Source: DATAOG01 sp963757395
GTDB taxonomy: Bacteria; Pseudomonadota; Alphaproteobacteria; Geminicoccales; Geminicoccaceae
NCBI GenBank assembly: GCA_963757395.1
Contig: CAVWRK010000022.1
Coordinates: forward strand, 1 to 64,000
Direction of reading: 5' to 3'
DNA length: 64,000 nt
Each line of letters starts with the position of its first letter. The first letter of the stretch is position 1. Position numbers and translations under genes: made by a program. Of this stretch, positions 46,460-56,121 are shown piece after piece. Below the pieces are notes generated by a model. It was not told the origin of the DNA and ran no database searches. It worked only from the letters and a program-made list of their open reading frames with translations.

Positions 46460-47067
46460 GCTCGACCGGCTGCTGGCCGAGGTCGCGAAGTGTGCGGTCT
46501 GCGCGCCGCATCTGCCGCTCGGGCCGCGCCCGATCCTGCAGGTCGGGTCGGGCGCGCGCCTGCTGATCGCGGGCCAGGCGCCGGGCCGCAGGATCCACGA
46601 GCGCGGCATCCCGTTCGACGACCGGACCGGCGATGCGCTCCGCGCCTGGCTCGGCCTCGATCGAACGATCTTCTATGACCCCGAGCGGGTCGCGATCCTG
46701 CCGATCGGCTTCTGCTACCCGGGGCGGGGCCGGGGTGGCGACCTGCCGCCGAGGCCGGAATGCGCGCCGCTCTGGCAGGCCCGCCTGCGCGCCCACATGC
46801 CGGCGATCGGCCTGACCCTGCTGCTCGGCCGCCACGCCCAGCGCCATCATCTGGGTCGCCCGCTGCCGGCCGAGCCTGACCGAGACGGTCCGCGCCTTTC
46901 GCGACTACCTTCCGAGCTATTTTCCGCTGCCACACCCTTCGCCACGTAACCGCCCCTGGTTTCAGCGACATCCCTGGTTCGAGCAGGACGCGCTGCCGGC
47001 GCTGCGCGTGGAGGTCCATCGCGCGCTCGCCTCACTCGTCGTTTCGCCGCGCGGCGGCGTGGGCTAG
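46443..47067 (+). pseudogene. Uracil-DNA glycosylase family protein, single frameshift
   Basis: The first frame gives a glycosylase-like fold: CAVCAPHLPLGPRP, LLIAGQAPGRRIHERG and RHAQRHHLG. A shift near 46865 then gives TVRAFRDYLPSYFPLPHPSP, RNRPWFQRHPWFEQDALPAL and a TAG at 47067. The joined product of about 208 aa matches the small uracil-DNA glycosylase family proteins of alphaproteobacteria, including the WFQRHPWFE ending. It overlaps thpR by 17 nt, suggesting coupled expression. The shift may be a read error. Confidence 0.75.
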
Positions 47068-47076
47068 GATCGGCTC

Positions 47077-47646
47077 ATGACCACACGGCTCGCCAATGTT
47101 CCGACCGAGCCTCAGGCCTTCGTCGCCTGGGAGAACCGGCGCAGGGCCCGCTACGAGCTGATCGGCGGCGAGGTCCGCATGATGGCCGGCGGCAGCCGGG
47201 CGCACGATCTCGTGGCGGCCAACCTTGTGGGCGCGCTGTATGCGGCGCTGCGCGGCAAGGACTGCGACGCTCACGGCTCGAACCTCAAGGTCGTCTCGCC
47301 TGCCGGCATGGTGACCTACCCCGACGTCTTCGTTCGTTCCGGGCCGCTCGCCGACGAGGCGATCGAGTGTCACGATCCGGTCGTCGTGCTCGAAGTGCTG
47401 TCGCCGAGCACGCGAAGCGAGGACTTGGTCCGCAAGCGCTGGGCCTATCAGGCGATTCCAAGCCTGGCGCATCTCGTCTACGTCGATGCCGTGCGCGTCG
47501 GCATCGAGATCGCGACACGGACGCCCGACGGCCGCTGGTTGAGGCGTCTTCCTCGATCGGATCGACCACACGTTGGGCCTAGAGAGGCTCGGCATCGCCC
47601 TTGCGACGCGCGAGATCTACGCATCGACCCGTCCGCCGCCGGTTGA
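47077..47646 (+). CDS. Uma2 family (PD-(D/E)XK-type) protein with probable C-terminal frameshift
   Basis: Residues 1-150 are a typical Uma2/DUF820 fold: YELIGGEVRMMAGGSRAHDL, YPDVFV, PVVVLEVLSPSTRSEDLVRK (E-x-L, S/T-x-S and K active-site set) and HLVYVD. After DGRW the reading frame yields Arg-rich sequence, while the next frame gives VFLDRIDHTLGLERLGIALA, the usual family end, so a one-base shift near 47545 is likely. Uma2 proteins are putative endonucleases of unknown role. Confidence 0.8.
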   Translation: MTTRLANVPTEPQAFVAWENRRRARYELIGGEVRMMAGGSRAHDLVAANLVGALYAALRGKDCDAHGSNLKVVSPAGMVTYPDVFVRSGPLADEAIECHDPVVVLEVLSPSTRSEDLVRKRWAYQAIPSLAHLVYVDAVRVGIEIATRTPDGRWLRRLPRSDRPHVGPREARHRPCDARDLRIDPSAAG

Positions 47647-47656
47647 GCCGCCCAGC

Positions 47657-48415
47657 TCAGAGCATCACGTCGCCGCCGTTCGGCGACAGGGTCTGGCCGA
47701 GGTAGTAGGCGCCGTCGTCGGAGGCCAGCAGCAGCGCGGTCGGCGCGATCTCCTCAGGGCTGGCGAAGCGGCCGATCGGCAGCTCGGCCATCTTTTTGGC
47801 CCGCCAGTCGGGCGGCATGCCGAGCAGGATGTCGGTGTCGGTCGGGCCCGGCGCGATCGCGTTGACGGTCACGCCCTGCCTTGCCCCTTCGAGCGCCAGC
47901 GCCCGGGTCAGGCCGATGATCCCGGCTTTGGCCGCGCAATAGTGGGTGAGGCCGACCATGCCCTTGTAGGCGACCTGCGAGGCGAAGTTGATGATCCGGC
48001 CGAAACCGCGCAGGGTCATGCCCGGCCAGACCGCATGGGAAGTCAAGAAAGTGCCGCGCAGATGGACCGCGATCATCCGGTCCCAATGTTCGACCGTGAT
48101 CTGCTCGAACGGCGTCTGGTCGACGACGCCCGCGCAGTTGACCAGGACGTCGACCTGGCCGAGCCTGGCCTCGACCCCGCCGACCGCGGCGGCGACCGCA
48201 TCGGGGTCGGCGACATCGCACTCCAAGGCGAGCGCGATCCGGCCCTGCTCCTCGAGGGCGCCGACCAGCCGGGCGGCGTTGTCAGGGTCGCCGAGGTGGA
48301 GCAGGGCGACGTCCGCGCCCTCCGCTGCGAACGCCCGCACGATCGCCGCCCCGATCCCCCGGCTGCCGCCGGTCACCAGCGCCTTGCGGCCACTCAGTTT
48401 GCCGTCCCGTGTCAT
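47657..48415 (-). CDS. SDR family oxidoreductase (FabG-like)
   Basis: A 252-aa classical SDR. TGGSRGIG at residues 15-22, NCAGVV for NNAG, Ser of FASQVAY, YCAAK as YxxxK, and a C-terminal GGDVML. It resembles 3-oxoacyl-ACP reductases but context gives no fatty-acid partner. Convergent with the Uma2 gene, divergent from the next SDR. Confidence 0.9.
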   Translation of the reverse strand: MTRDGKLSGRKALVTGGSRGIGAAIVRAFAAEGADVALLHLGDPDNAARLVGALEEQGRIALALECDVADPDAVAAAVGGVEARLGQVDVLVNCAGVVDQTPFEQITVEHWDRMIAVHLRGTFLTSHAVWPGMTLRGFGRIINFASQVAYKGMVGLTHYCAAKAGIIGLTRALALEGARQGVTVNAIAPGPTDTDILLGMPPDWRAKKMAELPIGRFASPEEIAPTALLLASDDGAYYLGQTLSPNGGDVML

Positions 48416-48566
48416 GTTTCAGCCCTCGCCTCGCGGTCCATCGTCGTTGTCAGCCAATCGCGCGCGGCGCTCAAGGGTGCCACGACTCGAGCGCCATCGA
48501 CGGGCCGCGGAAATTCGACCGATCGCCTCTATCTCTCGCCTGAACAGCAGACAAGGAGCATCGATC

Positions 48567-49418
48567 ATGACCCATCCGGCTCTCACGTCCGGTTCCGTCG
48601 CAGTCGTCACCGGCGGTGCTGCGGGCATCGGCCTCGCCGCCGCCAAGCGGTTCGCAGGGCTCGGCCTGCGCGTGGCGATCGCCGATCTCGGCGCCGACCG
48701 GCTCGCCCGCGCGGCCGCGGAGATCGCAGCCCTGACCGCGGGCGGCGCCAACGACGTCATGACCCTGGAGACCGACGTCAGCCGCGTGGACGACCTGCGT
48801 CGGCTCGAAGCGGCCGTCCGCGAGCGTTTCGGCGGCACCGACGTGCTGATGAACAACGCCGGCATCCAGCCCGGCAGCGACATCCTCGGGCCGGCCGAGA
48901 GCTGGCAGCGCGTGCTGGCCGTCAACCTCTGGGGCATCATCCACGGCACCCAGACCTTCCTGCCCGCCATGCTCGAGCGCGGCCGGCCGGGCCTGATCAT
49001 CAACACCGGCTCCAAGCAGGGCATCACCACGCCGCCGGGCGACCCCGCCTACAACGTCGCCAAGGCCGGCGTGAAGGCGTTCACCGAAGCCCTGCAGCAC
49101 GATCTCCGCAACCGGCCGCACAGCCGCCTCAGCGCGCATCTGCTGATCCCGGGCTTCGTTTTCACAGGCCTGACCGCCAAGGGGCGCGCCGAGAAACCGG
49201 CCGCCGCCTGGACCCCAGAGCAGACCGTCGACTTCATGCTCGAGCGCCTGGAGGCCGGCGACTTCTACATCCTCTGCCCCGACAACGACGTGCCCCGCTC
49301 CCTCGACGAGCGTCGCATCCTCTGGGCCGCCGGCGACATCGTCGAAAACCGTCCCCCACTCTCCCGCTGGCACAAGGACTACGCCAAGGCCTTCGAGGCC
49401 TTCAGCCAGAACCGCTAG
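48567..49418 (+). CDS. SDR family oxidoreductase, long form
   Basis: A 283-aa SDR with TGGAAGIG, NNAGIQPGSD, a Ser in NTGSKQGI and YNVAK. The last 40 residues (LDERRILWAAGDIVEN to FEAFSQNR) form an extra C-terminal helix region seen in one subgroup. The ATG follows AAGGAG. Its end overlaps the convergent ParE-like gene by 4 nt. Confidence 0.88.
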   Translation: MTHPALTSGSVAVVTGGAAGIGLAAAKRFAGLGLRVAIADLGADRLARAAAEIAALTAGGANDVMTLETDVSRVDDLRRLEAAVRERFGGTDVLMNNAGIQPGSDILGPAESWQRVLAVNLWGIIHGTQTFLPAMLERGRPGLIINTGSKQGITTPPGDPAYNVAKAGVKAFTEALQHDLRNRPHSRLSAHLLIPGFVFTGLTAKGRAEKPAAAWTPEQTVDFMLERLEAGDFYILCPDNDVPRSLDERRILWAAGDIVENRPPLSRWHKDYAKAFEAFSQNR

Positions 49419-49690
49419 GGCCATTTGCGGGCAGTGTGGATCACGCCCTCGATCTCAACACCCTGGTCTTTCACGGCGTAGACTACGATGAATGGCGTGC
49501 GCGGGATGATCAACTCACGTGAGCCCTGCAGTCGGCCAGCACGCCCGAGTTCCGGAAAGATCGCGAGGTTTTCGACCGCCCGCAGGATTCGCTGCACCGT
49601 TTGGACGGCTGCTGCCGGATTGCTCCGGGCAATGTAGCGCCTGATGTCGCCGAGGTCGCGGCGTGCGGTCGGCGACCAGACGACCTTCAC
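49415..49690 (-). CDS. RelE/ParE-family toxin
   Basis: A 91-aa ParE-fold protein: VWSPTARRDLGDIRRYIAR, FPELGRAGRLQGSREL, PFIVVYAVKDQGVEIEGVIH and an ARKWP end. ParE relatives poison gyrase or cleave RNA. Its start overlaps the antitoxin stop (ATGA). Confidence 0.88.
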   Translation of the reverse strand: MKVVWSPTARRDLGDIRRYIARSNPAAAVQTVQRILRAVENLAIFPELGRAGRLQGSRELIIPRTPFIVVYAVKDQGVEIEGVIHTARKWP

Positions 49691-49956
49691 TCCGGCGGGC
49701 CCGGCTCCTCGTTATTGCCCGCTCCCCAGCTCTCGACCCAGCGCACCACCTCCTCATGCGGGATGCCCTTGCCCTCGCGGAGCTCGCGGCGGCCCTGCTC
49801 GATATGGGCGATGTGCCAGGCCTGGACTTCCAGATAGGCGTCCAGTGCCTGTTGCAGCAGCCACGACTTCGGCCGGTCCATGGCGCCGGCCAGCTCGTCC
49901 AGCTGGTCGGCTTTCTCTTTAGGAACCCGAAAGGAAAGGCAGGTCGTTTCGGACAT
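49687..49956 (-). CDS. Ribbon-helix-helix (ParD/CopG-like) antitoxin
   Basis: An 89-aa protein: CLSFRVPKEKADQLDELAG is the RHH strand-helix and SWLLQQALDAYLEVQAWH the second helix; the acidic C-terminus follows. It is first in the operon with the ParE-like toxin, the normal ParDE order. Confidence 0.87.
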   Translation of the reverse strand: MSETTCLSFRVPKEKADQLDELAGAMDRPKSWLLQQALDAYLEVQAWHIAHIEQGRRELREGKGIPHEEVVRWVESWGAGNNEEPGPPE

Positions 49957-50021
49957 GGGAGCCTTCCGTCTACGCTGTACACATTGTATGCGCCCGACTG
50001 AAGAAGCTCAAGACGCTCGGT

Positions 50022-51566
50022 TCACTCCCACTCGATCGTGCCGGGGGGCTTTGAGGTGACGTCGTAGACCACGCGGTTGATGCCGCGGACCTGGTTGACG
50101 ATCCGGTTCGCGACCCGACCCAGGAACTCCATGTCGAAGTGGAAAAAATCCGCCGTCATGCCGTCGAGCGAGGTCACGGCGCGCAGCGCGCAGACGTTCT
50201 CGTAGGTGCGGGCGTCGCCCATGACGCCGACCGTCTGGACTGGCAGCAGCACAGCGAACGCCTGCCAGATCGCATCGTAGAGGCCGGCCGTGCGGATCTC
50301 CTCGAGGAAGATCAGGTCGGCCTGGCGGAGCACCTCCAGGCGCTCTCTGGTGATCTCCCCGAGAATCCGGACCGCGAGGCCAGGTCCGGGAAAAGGGTGG
50401 CGGCCGACGAACGCCTCGGGCAGGCCGAGCTCGCGCCCGAGGTCCCGGACCTCGTCCTTGAACAGCTCGCGCAAGGGCTCGATCAGGCCGAGGTTCATGC
50501 GCGCCGGCAGGCCGCCAACGTTGTGGTGCGACTTGATCGTGACGCTCGGACCCTTGAACGAGACCGATTCGATGACATCGGGGTAGAGCGTTCCCTGAGC
50601 CAAAAAGTCGGCTCCTCCCAGACGTTTGGCCTCGTCGTCGAAGACATCGATGAAAGTCGCGCCGATGATCTTTCGCTTCTGCTCGGGGTCGGTGATGCCG
50701 GCGAGGCGCTCGAGGAACAGGTCCGCCGCTTCGGCCAGATCGAGCTTGATGTTGAAGCGACCCCGGAAGAGCTCCAGCACCTCCAGGACCTCGCCCGCGC
50801 GCAAAAGACCGGTATCTACGAGAATGCAGGTCAGCCGCTCGCCGATCGCCGCGTGCACGAGGAGCGCCGTGACCGCCGAATCGACCCCGCCCGAGAGCCC
50901 GCAGATCACCCGCCCATTGCCGACCTCGGCGCGGATGCGGGCGATCGCCGCCTCGCGAAAGTGAGCCATGGTCCAGTCGCCGCGGCAGCCGGCCACTCGA
51001 TGGGTGAAATTGCGAAGCAGCGCGCCGCCCTCGGGCGTATGCACGACCTCGGGATGGAATTGGACGCCATAGATTCTCCGGGCATCGTCGGCGATCGCCG
51101 CGAAGGGCGAGGCCTCGGAGGTCGCGATCACCCGGAAGCCCGGCGGCAGCTCGACGACCTTGTCGCCGTGGCTCATCCAGACCTGCGCGCGAGCACCCGG
51201 TTCGAACAGACCCTCGAACAGGGCAGAGCGGTCGACCACCTCAATGAAGGCGCGCCCGAACTCGCGATGATGGCCGACCTCGACCTTGCCGCCGAGCTGA
51301 GCGCAGATCGTCTGCTCGCCATAACAGATGCCGAGGATCGGCACGCCGAGCTGGAACACCACTTCAGGGGCACGTGGCGCCGCCATCTCGGTGGTCGAGG
51401 CCGGGCCGCCCGAGAGGATGACCGCCCTCGGCGCGAAGGCGCGGATCGCCCCGGCATCGGCGGTACAGGGCAGGATCTCGGAATAGACGCCGTTCTCGCG
51501 CACCCGCCGCGCGATCAGCTGGGTGTACTGGGCGCCGAAATCGAGGATCAGGACGCGCTCGGTCAT
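50022..51566 (-). CDS. guaA: GMP synthase (glutamine-hydrolysing)
   Basis: A 514-aa two-domain enzyme. The class I glutamine amidotransferase domain has its nucleophile C81 in GICYGEQ; FHPEVVHTPEG holds the catalytic His/Glu. The PP-loop SGGVDSAV starts the synthase domain near residue 227, and the C-terminal dimerisation domain ends KPPGTIEWE. It makes GMP from XMP. The ATG at 51566 gives the standard MTERVLILDFG start. The DUF3291 gene lies 4 nt upstream on the same strand. Confidence 0.96.
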   Translation of the reverse strand: MTERVLILDFGAQYTQLIARRVRENGVYSEILPCTADAGAIRAFAPRAVILSGGPASTTEMAAPRAPEVVFQLGVPILGICYGEQTICAQLGGKVEVGHHREFGRAFIEVVDRSALFEGLFEPGARAQVWMSHGDKVVELPPGFRVIATSEASPFAAIADDARRIYGVQFHPEVVHTPEGGALLRNFTHRVAGCRGDWTMAHFREAAIARIRAEVGNGRVICGLSGGVDSAVTALLVHAAIGERLTCILVDTGLLRAGEVLEVLELFRGRFNIKLDLAEAADLFLERLAGITDPEQKRKIIGATFIDVFDDEAKRLGGADFLAQGTLYPDVIESVSFKGPSVTIKSHHNVGGLPARMNLGLIEPLRELFKDEVRDLGRELGLPEAFVGRHPFPGPGLAVRILGEITRERLEVLRQADLIFLEEIRTAGLYDAIWQAFAVLLPVQTVGVMGDARTYENVCALRAVTSLDGMTADFFHFDMEFLGRVANRIVNQVRGINRVVYDVTSKPPGTIEWE

Positions 51567-51570
51567 AGTT

Positions 51571-52041
51571 TCATGCCGCGAGGCTCCGGGGCGGCGGGAA
51601 GCGCTGCTTGAAAGTGAAGGCATCGGCCGTGGGTCCATGGCGGCGGAGATGCTCGAGGCGGGTGCGGCCGTGGTCGAGCGTCGGCAGCTCGCCTGCCGGC
51701 AGCCACCAGAGCGCCATATGGGCTTCGGCCGGCTTCTCGAACCAGTCCTTGCGCAGGTGCAGCGGCTCGGTATGTCCGCTCCGGTAGACGAACGCGAACA
51801 GCGCCTCGAGCGAGCGCCAGACCGACATGTTGACGATCATCATCGGGTCGGGGAACGGGTTCAGGCCGGTCGCATTGCCGCTCTCGTCCTGGAGGCGCCA
51901 GACGAAGCCCGGCGCGGCGTCCGCGAGCGCGTTGACGCGGTCGAGGCGGGCGACGAACCCCGCCATCCGCGGATCGTCGAGCGGGTAGAGCATGCGCGCG
52001 ACGTTGATCTGCGCGAGATGACAGGCGTGCTGATCGGCCAT
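51571..52041 (-). CDS. DUF3291 domain protein
   Basis: A 156-aa cytoplasmic protein. LAQINVARMLYPLDDPRMAGF and MIVNMSVWRSLEALFAFVY, then AHMALWWLPAGELPTL, are DUF3291 landmarks; the fold is related to dimeric alpha-beta barrel monooxygenase-like proteins. Function unknown. Probably cotranscribed with guaA. Confidence 0.85.
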   Translation of the reverse strand: MADQHACHLAQINVARMLYPLDDPRMAGFVARLDRVNALADAAPGFVWRLQDESGNATGLNPFPDPMMIVNMSVWRSLEALFAFVYRSGHTEPLHLRKDWFEKPAEAHMALWWLPAGELPTLDHGRTRLEHLRRHGPTADAFTFKQRFPPPRSLAA

Positions 52042-52143
52042 CGGGCTCCTCCAGGAGCTTTCTTCTAGTGGATCGGGGCGCAGCTGCCCATTGATCTCCT
52101 GCGCGCCATCCGGCAGAACGGCGCGGGCGCGAGGAGGGCGGCG

Positions 52144-52521
52144 ATGGCGACCATTTTCGGGCTTGAGCCGGCGCGGGCAGCTGAGCCGCAGCCGGCTCCC
52201 TGGGGCGAGATGAGCTGGCTGGTCGAGGACCGGAGCGCGCCCGGGGTCGGGCTCAGCGTCGCCCGGATGGCGGTCGCCCCGGGGGCCACCTCGCCCGCGC
52301 ACCGCCACCCCAATTGTCACGAGATCATCCACCTGATCAGCGGCAGCGTCGAACAGACCGCGGGCGACCAGCGCTACCGGATGGCGGCCGGCGACACCGT
52401 CGTGGTCGCGCCCGGCCAGGTCCACCACACCCGCAACCTCAGCGGGCGTGAGGCGGCCGAGCTCCTGATCTGCTACTCGGCCGGCACGCGGATCTATCAG
52501 CCGGAGCCGCAAGCGCCGTGA
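52144..52521 (+). CDS. Cupin-domain protein
   Basis: A 125-aa single cupin with SPAHRHPNCHEIIHLISG (metal ligands H-x-H and E) and APGQVHHTRN (second-motif His). Small cupins bind metal ions and may be sugar or aromatic-acid related. Its stop overlaps the dehydrogenase start (GTGA), so the two work together or are at least coexpressed. Confidence 0.87.
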   Translation: MATIFGLEPARAAEPQPAPWGEMSWLVEDRSAPGVGLSVARMAVAPGATSPAHRHPNCHEIIHLISGSVEQTAGDQRYRMAAGDTVVVAPGQVHHTRNLSGREAAELLICYSAGTRIYQPEPQAP

Positions 52522-53681
52522 CCGCCATCGATCCGCAGACCCTTCGCGGCGACTGGAGCTATCCGACCAGGGTCCGCTTCGGGCCGGGGCGGATCGTGGA
52601 ACTGCCGGACGCCTGCCGGGCGCAGGGCATGGCGCGGCCGCTGCTGATCACCGACCCCGGCCTCGCCGAGCACGCGCTCGGCCGCAGGGTGCTCGAAATC
52701 GCCAACGACGCCGGGCTCGCCTGCGGTCTGTTCGCACAGATCCGGCCGAACCCGACCGGGGCCGACGTCGAGCGGGGCGTCGAGGCGCTCCGCGCCGGCG
52801 GCCATGACGGCGTGATCGCCCTCGGCGGCGGCAGCGGCCTCGATGCCGCCAAGGCTGTCGCCTTCATGGCCGGGCAGAGCCGCCCACTCTGGGACTTCGA
52901 GGACAAGGGCGACAACTGGCTGCGCGCCAGCACCGAAGGCATGGTGCCCGTGGTCGCGGTCCCGACCACCGCCGGCACCGGCTCCGAGGTCGGCCGGGCG
53001 GCGGTGATCACCAACGCGGACACCCATGCCAAATGCATCGTCTTCCACCCGCGGATGCTGCCGGGCCAGGTGATCGCCGACCCCGAGCTGACCCTGGGCC
53101 TGCCGCAGAAGCTCACCGCCTGGACCGGCGTCGATGCCCTCTCGCACAACCTCGAAGCGCTCTGTGCGCCGGGCTTCCATCCGCTCGCCGACGGCATCGC
53201 GACCGAGGGCATCCGCCTGATCCACCAGTGGCTCCGGACTGCGGCCATGGACGGCGCCAACCTCGCGGCGCGCGCCTACATGCTGGCGGCCGCGAGCATG
53301 GGTGCCGTCGCCTTCCAGAAGGGCCTCGGCGCCATGCACGCGCTCGCCCATCCGATCGGCGGCCTGCTCGACAGCCACCATGGGCTTACGATCGCGATCG
53401 TCATGCCTTACGTGCTGGCGCGCAATCGGCCGGCGATCGAGGGCCAGCTCGCACGGCTCGAGCGCACGCTCGGCCTCGCGCCCGGGGGCTTTGCCGACTG
53501 GGTCGCGACCCTGGGCAAGGATCTCGAGATCCCGCCGACCCTCGAGGCGCTCGGGATGCGCGTCGAGCACGTCCCCGTGCTGGCGCCGCGTGCTGCTTCT
53601 GATCCGAGCGCTGCGGGCAATCCGATTGCGCTCGGCGAGGCCGACTACGCAGCGCTCTACGTCCAGGCCCTGACCGGCTGA
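52518..53681 (+). CDS. Iron-containing alcohol dehydrogenase
   Basis: A 387-aa group III alcohol dehydrogenase. GGGSGLDAAK is the NAD phosphate loop, PTTAGTGSEVG follows, and the metal ligands lie in TGVDALSHNLEAL (Asp, His) and HALAHPIGGLLDSHHG (two His). Such enzymes interconvert alcohols or hydroxyacids and aldehydes. The GTG overlaps the cupin stop. Confidence 0.92.
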   Translation: MTAIDPQTLRGDWSYPTRVRFGPGRIVELPDACRAQGMARPLLITDPGLAEHALGRRVLEIANDAGLACGLFAQIRPNPTGADVERGVEALRAGGHDGVIALGGGSGLDAAKAVAFMAGQSRPLWDFEDKGDNWLRASTEGMVPVVAVPTTAGTGSEVGRAAVITNADTHAKCIVFHPRMLPGQVIADPELTLGLPQKLTAWTGVDALSHNLEALCAPGFHPLADGIATEGIRLIHQWLRTAAMDGANLAARAYMLAAASMGAVAFQKGLGAMHALAHPIGGLLDSHHGLTIAIVMPYVLARNRPAIEGQLARLERTLGLAPGGFADWVATLGKDLEIPPTLEALGMRVEHVPVLAPRAASDPSAAGNPIALGEADYAALYVQALTG

Positions 53682-53812
53682 AGCCCGGCGGCCGGCCGCG
53701 CGAGCGGGGGCTGCTGTTGGCAGCCGCTTGATTCATGCTATAGGGGCGCCCACATCTGCCCCCGGTGTCCGGCGGCGAGCCGCGCCGACGGCGGAACGGG
53801 GGCAGTGCGGCG

Positions 53813-53897
53813 GCGGGCGTGGCGGAACTGGTAGACGCGCGAGATTTAGGTTCTCGTGGCCGAGGCCGTGGGGGTTCGAGTCCCTTCGCCCGCACCA
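53813..53897 (+). tRNA. tRNA-Leu (UAG)
   Basis: Acceptor GCGGGCG/CGCCCGC, anticodon arm CGAGA-TTTAGGT-TCTCG giving UAG, a class II long variable arm, T loop TTCGAGT and encoded ACCA. It lies 28 nt upstream of tig. The apparent N-terminal extension of tig across this gene is not coding. Confidence 0.95.
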
Positions 53898-53925
53898 CAT
53901 CCGGCAGCTAGCGGCGAGGCGAGGC

Positions 53926-55275
53926 ATGCAGGTCACCGAACTGTCGGCCGAGGGCTTGAGGCGGGAGTACAAGGTCGTGGTCCCGGCCGATGAGATCGAG
54001 AGCCGGGTCACCAAGCGCCTCGACGAGCTGCGCCAGACCATCCGCATGCCGGGCTTCCGGCCGGGCAAGGTGCCGGTCTCGCTGCTGCGCAAGCAGTACG
54101 GCCGCTCGGTCATGGGCGAGGTGCTCGAGCAGGCGGTCAACCAGGGCTCGCAGAAGGCGATCAGCGACCACGAGCTGCGCCCGGCGCTGCAGCCCAAGAT
54201 CGAGGTCACCTCGTTCGACGAGGGCGCCAATCTCGAGTTCACCATGGCGCTTGAGGTGCTGCCGGCGGTGCCCGCGGTCGACATGAAGGCGATCGAGCTG
54301 ACCCGGCTGACCGCCGAGGTGACCGGCGAGGCGGTGGCCGGCCGACTGGAGGCCTTCGCCCGCCGCTTGCAGGAGTTCGGGCCGCCGACGGAGCCGCGGC
54401 CGGCGAAGGAGGGCGATCGGCTCACCATCAGCTTCGAGGGCCGGATCGACGGTGAGCCGTTCGAGGGCGGCAAGGCCGAGGACCTGCCTCTCGTGCTCGG
54501 CTCGGGCTTGATGGTTCCGGGCTTCGAGAGCCAGTTGGTCGGCAGCAGCGCCGGCGACGAGGCGACCGTCGAGGTGACCTTCCCGGCCGACTTCCCCAAG
54601 GCCGAGCTCGCCGGCAAACCCGCGAGCTTCGCCGTCCAGATCAAGGAGCTCGAGGAGCCGAAGCCGCTTGAGCTCGGCGACGATCTGGCCAAAGGCCAGG
54701 GGTTCGACAACCTCGAGGCGTTCGAGGCGGCAATCCGCGGAAGCATCGAGCGCGAGTACGCGCAGTTCACGCGCCTGCGCCTGAAGCGGGCGCTGCTCGA
54801 CCGCCTGGCGGAGCGCTACCGCTTCGAGGTCCCGGCCGGCATGGTCGACATGGAGTTCGACGCGATCTGGAAGCAGCTGCAGGAAGAGCTCGAGCGCTCC
54901 GACGGCGCCGAGGGCGCCGATCAGTCCGAGGACGAGCGGAAAGCGGAATATCGCGCGATCGCCGATCGTCGGGTGCGCCTGGGGCTGCTGTTGTCGGACA
55001 TCGGCCAGGCGAACGCGCTCAAGGTCGAGCAGAACGAGCTCAACGCCGCGGTGGTGGCCCAGGCGAGGCGCTATCCCGGCGAGGAGCAAAAGGTGCTCGA
55101 GTTTTTTCGCAGCAATCCCCAGGCGATCGAGCAGCTGCGGGCACCCCTCTACGAGGACAAGGTGATCGACTTCATCCTGCAGATGGCGACGGTCACCGAG
55201 CAGAGCGTGCCGGTCGAGGAGCTGCTGCGCGATCCGGACGACGACGCCGCGCCGGCTGCGGCAGCGGAGGTTTAG
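53926..55275 (+). CDS. tig: Trigger factor
   Basis: A 449-aa ribosome-associated chaperone and peptidyl-prolyl isomerase. The ribosome-binding motif GFRPGKVP lies near residue 43, the FKBP-like domain in about 150-245 (EGDRLTISFEGRIDGEPFEGG), and the helical C-terminal domain to the end. It starts the tig-clpP-clpX-lon chaperone-protease cluster. The ATG just after the tRNA was chosen. Confidence 0.96.
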   Translation: MQVTELSAEGLRREYKVVVPADEIESRVTKRLDELRQTIRMPGFRPGKVPVSLLRKQYGRSVMGEVLEQAVNQGSQKAISDHELRPALQPKIEVTSFDEGANLEFTMALEVLPAVPAVDMKAIELTRLTAEVTGEAVAGRLEAFARRLQEFGPPTEPRPAKEGDRLTISFEGRIDGEPFEGGKAEDLPLVLGSGLMVPGFESQLVGSSAGDEATVEVTFPADFPKAELAGKPASFAVQIKELEEPKPLELGDDLAKGQGFDNLEAFEAAIRGSIEREYAQFTRLRLKRALLDRLAERYRFEVPAGMVDMEFDAIWKQLQEELERSDGAEGADQSEDERKAEYRAIADRRVRLGLLLSDIGQANALKVEQNELNAAVVAQARRYPGEEQKVLEFFRSNPQAIEQLRAPLYEDKVIDFILQMATVTEQSVPVEELLRDPDDDAAPAAAAEV

Positions 55276-55317
55276 GCCCGCCGCGGCGATGGCGGCGCGC
55301 CAGCAAGAGGTCAGAGC

Positions 55318-55932
<615 letters not shown>

Positions 55933-56121
55933 TCGCGAGCTTGCCGGCGAGGCTGCGATCTTGCGTCGTTTTTACAGAATTGTGACGCACGCCGGGGCAT
56001 CCTCTCTGGCGCGCGCCGGCGGTGGCGCTTCGGGGACGGTGGTGCAGGGATTTCCATGGTTGTTCGGCTCGGGTGCGCCCGCTAACATGCCGGTCCGTTC
56101 GCTGATCGGAACGAGGGGCCG

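Noticed and set aside
53728..53925. N-terminal extension of trigger factor
   Set aside because: It reads straight through the tRNA-Leu gene; the normal family start is at 53926.
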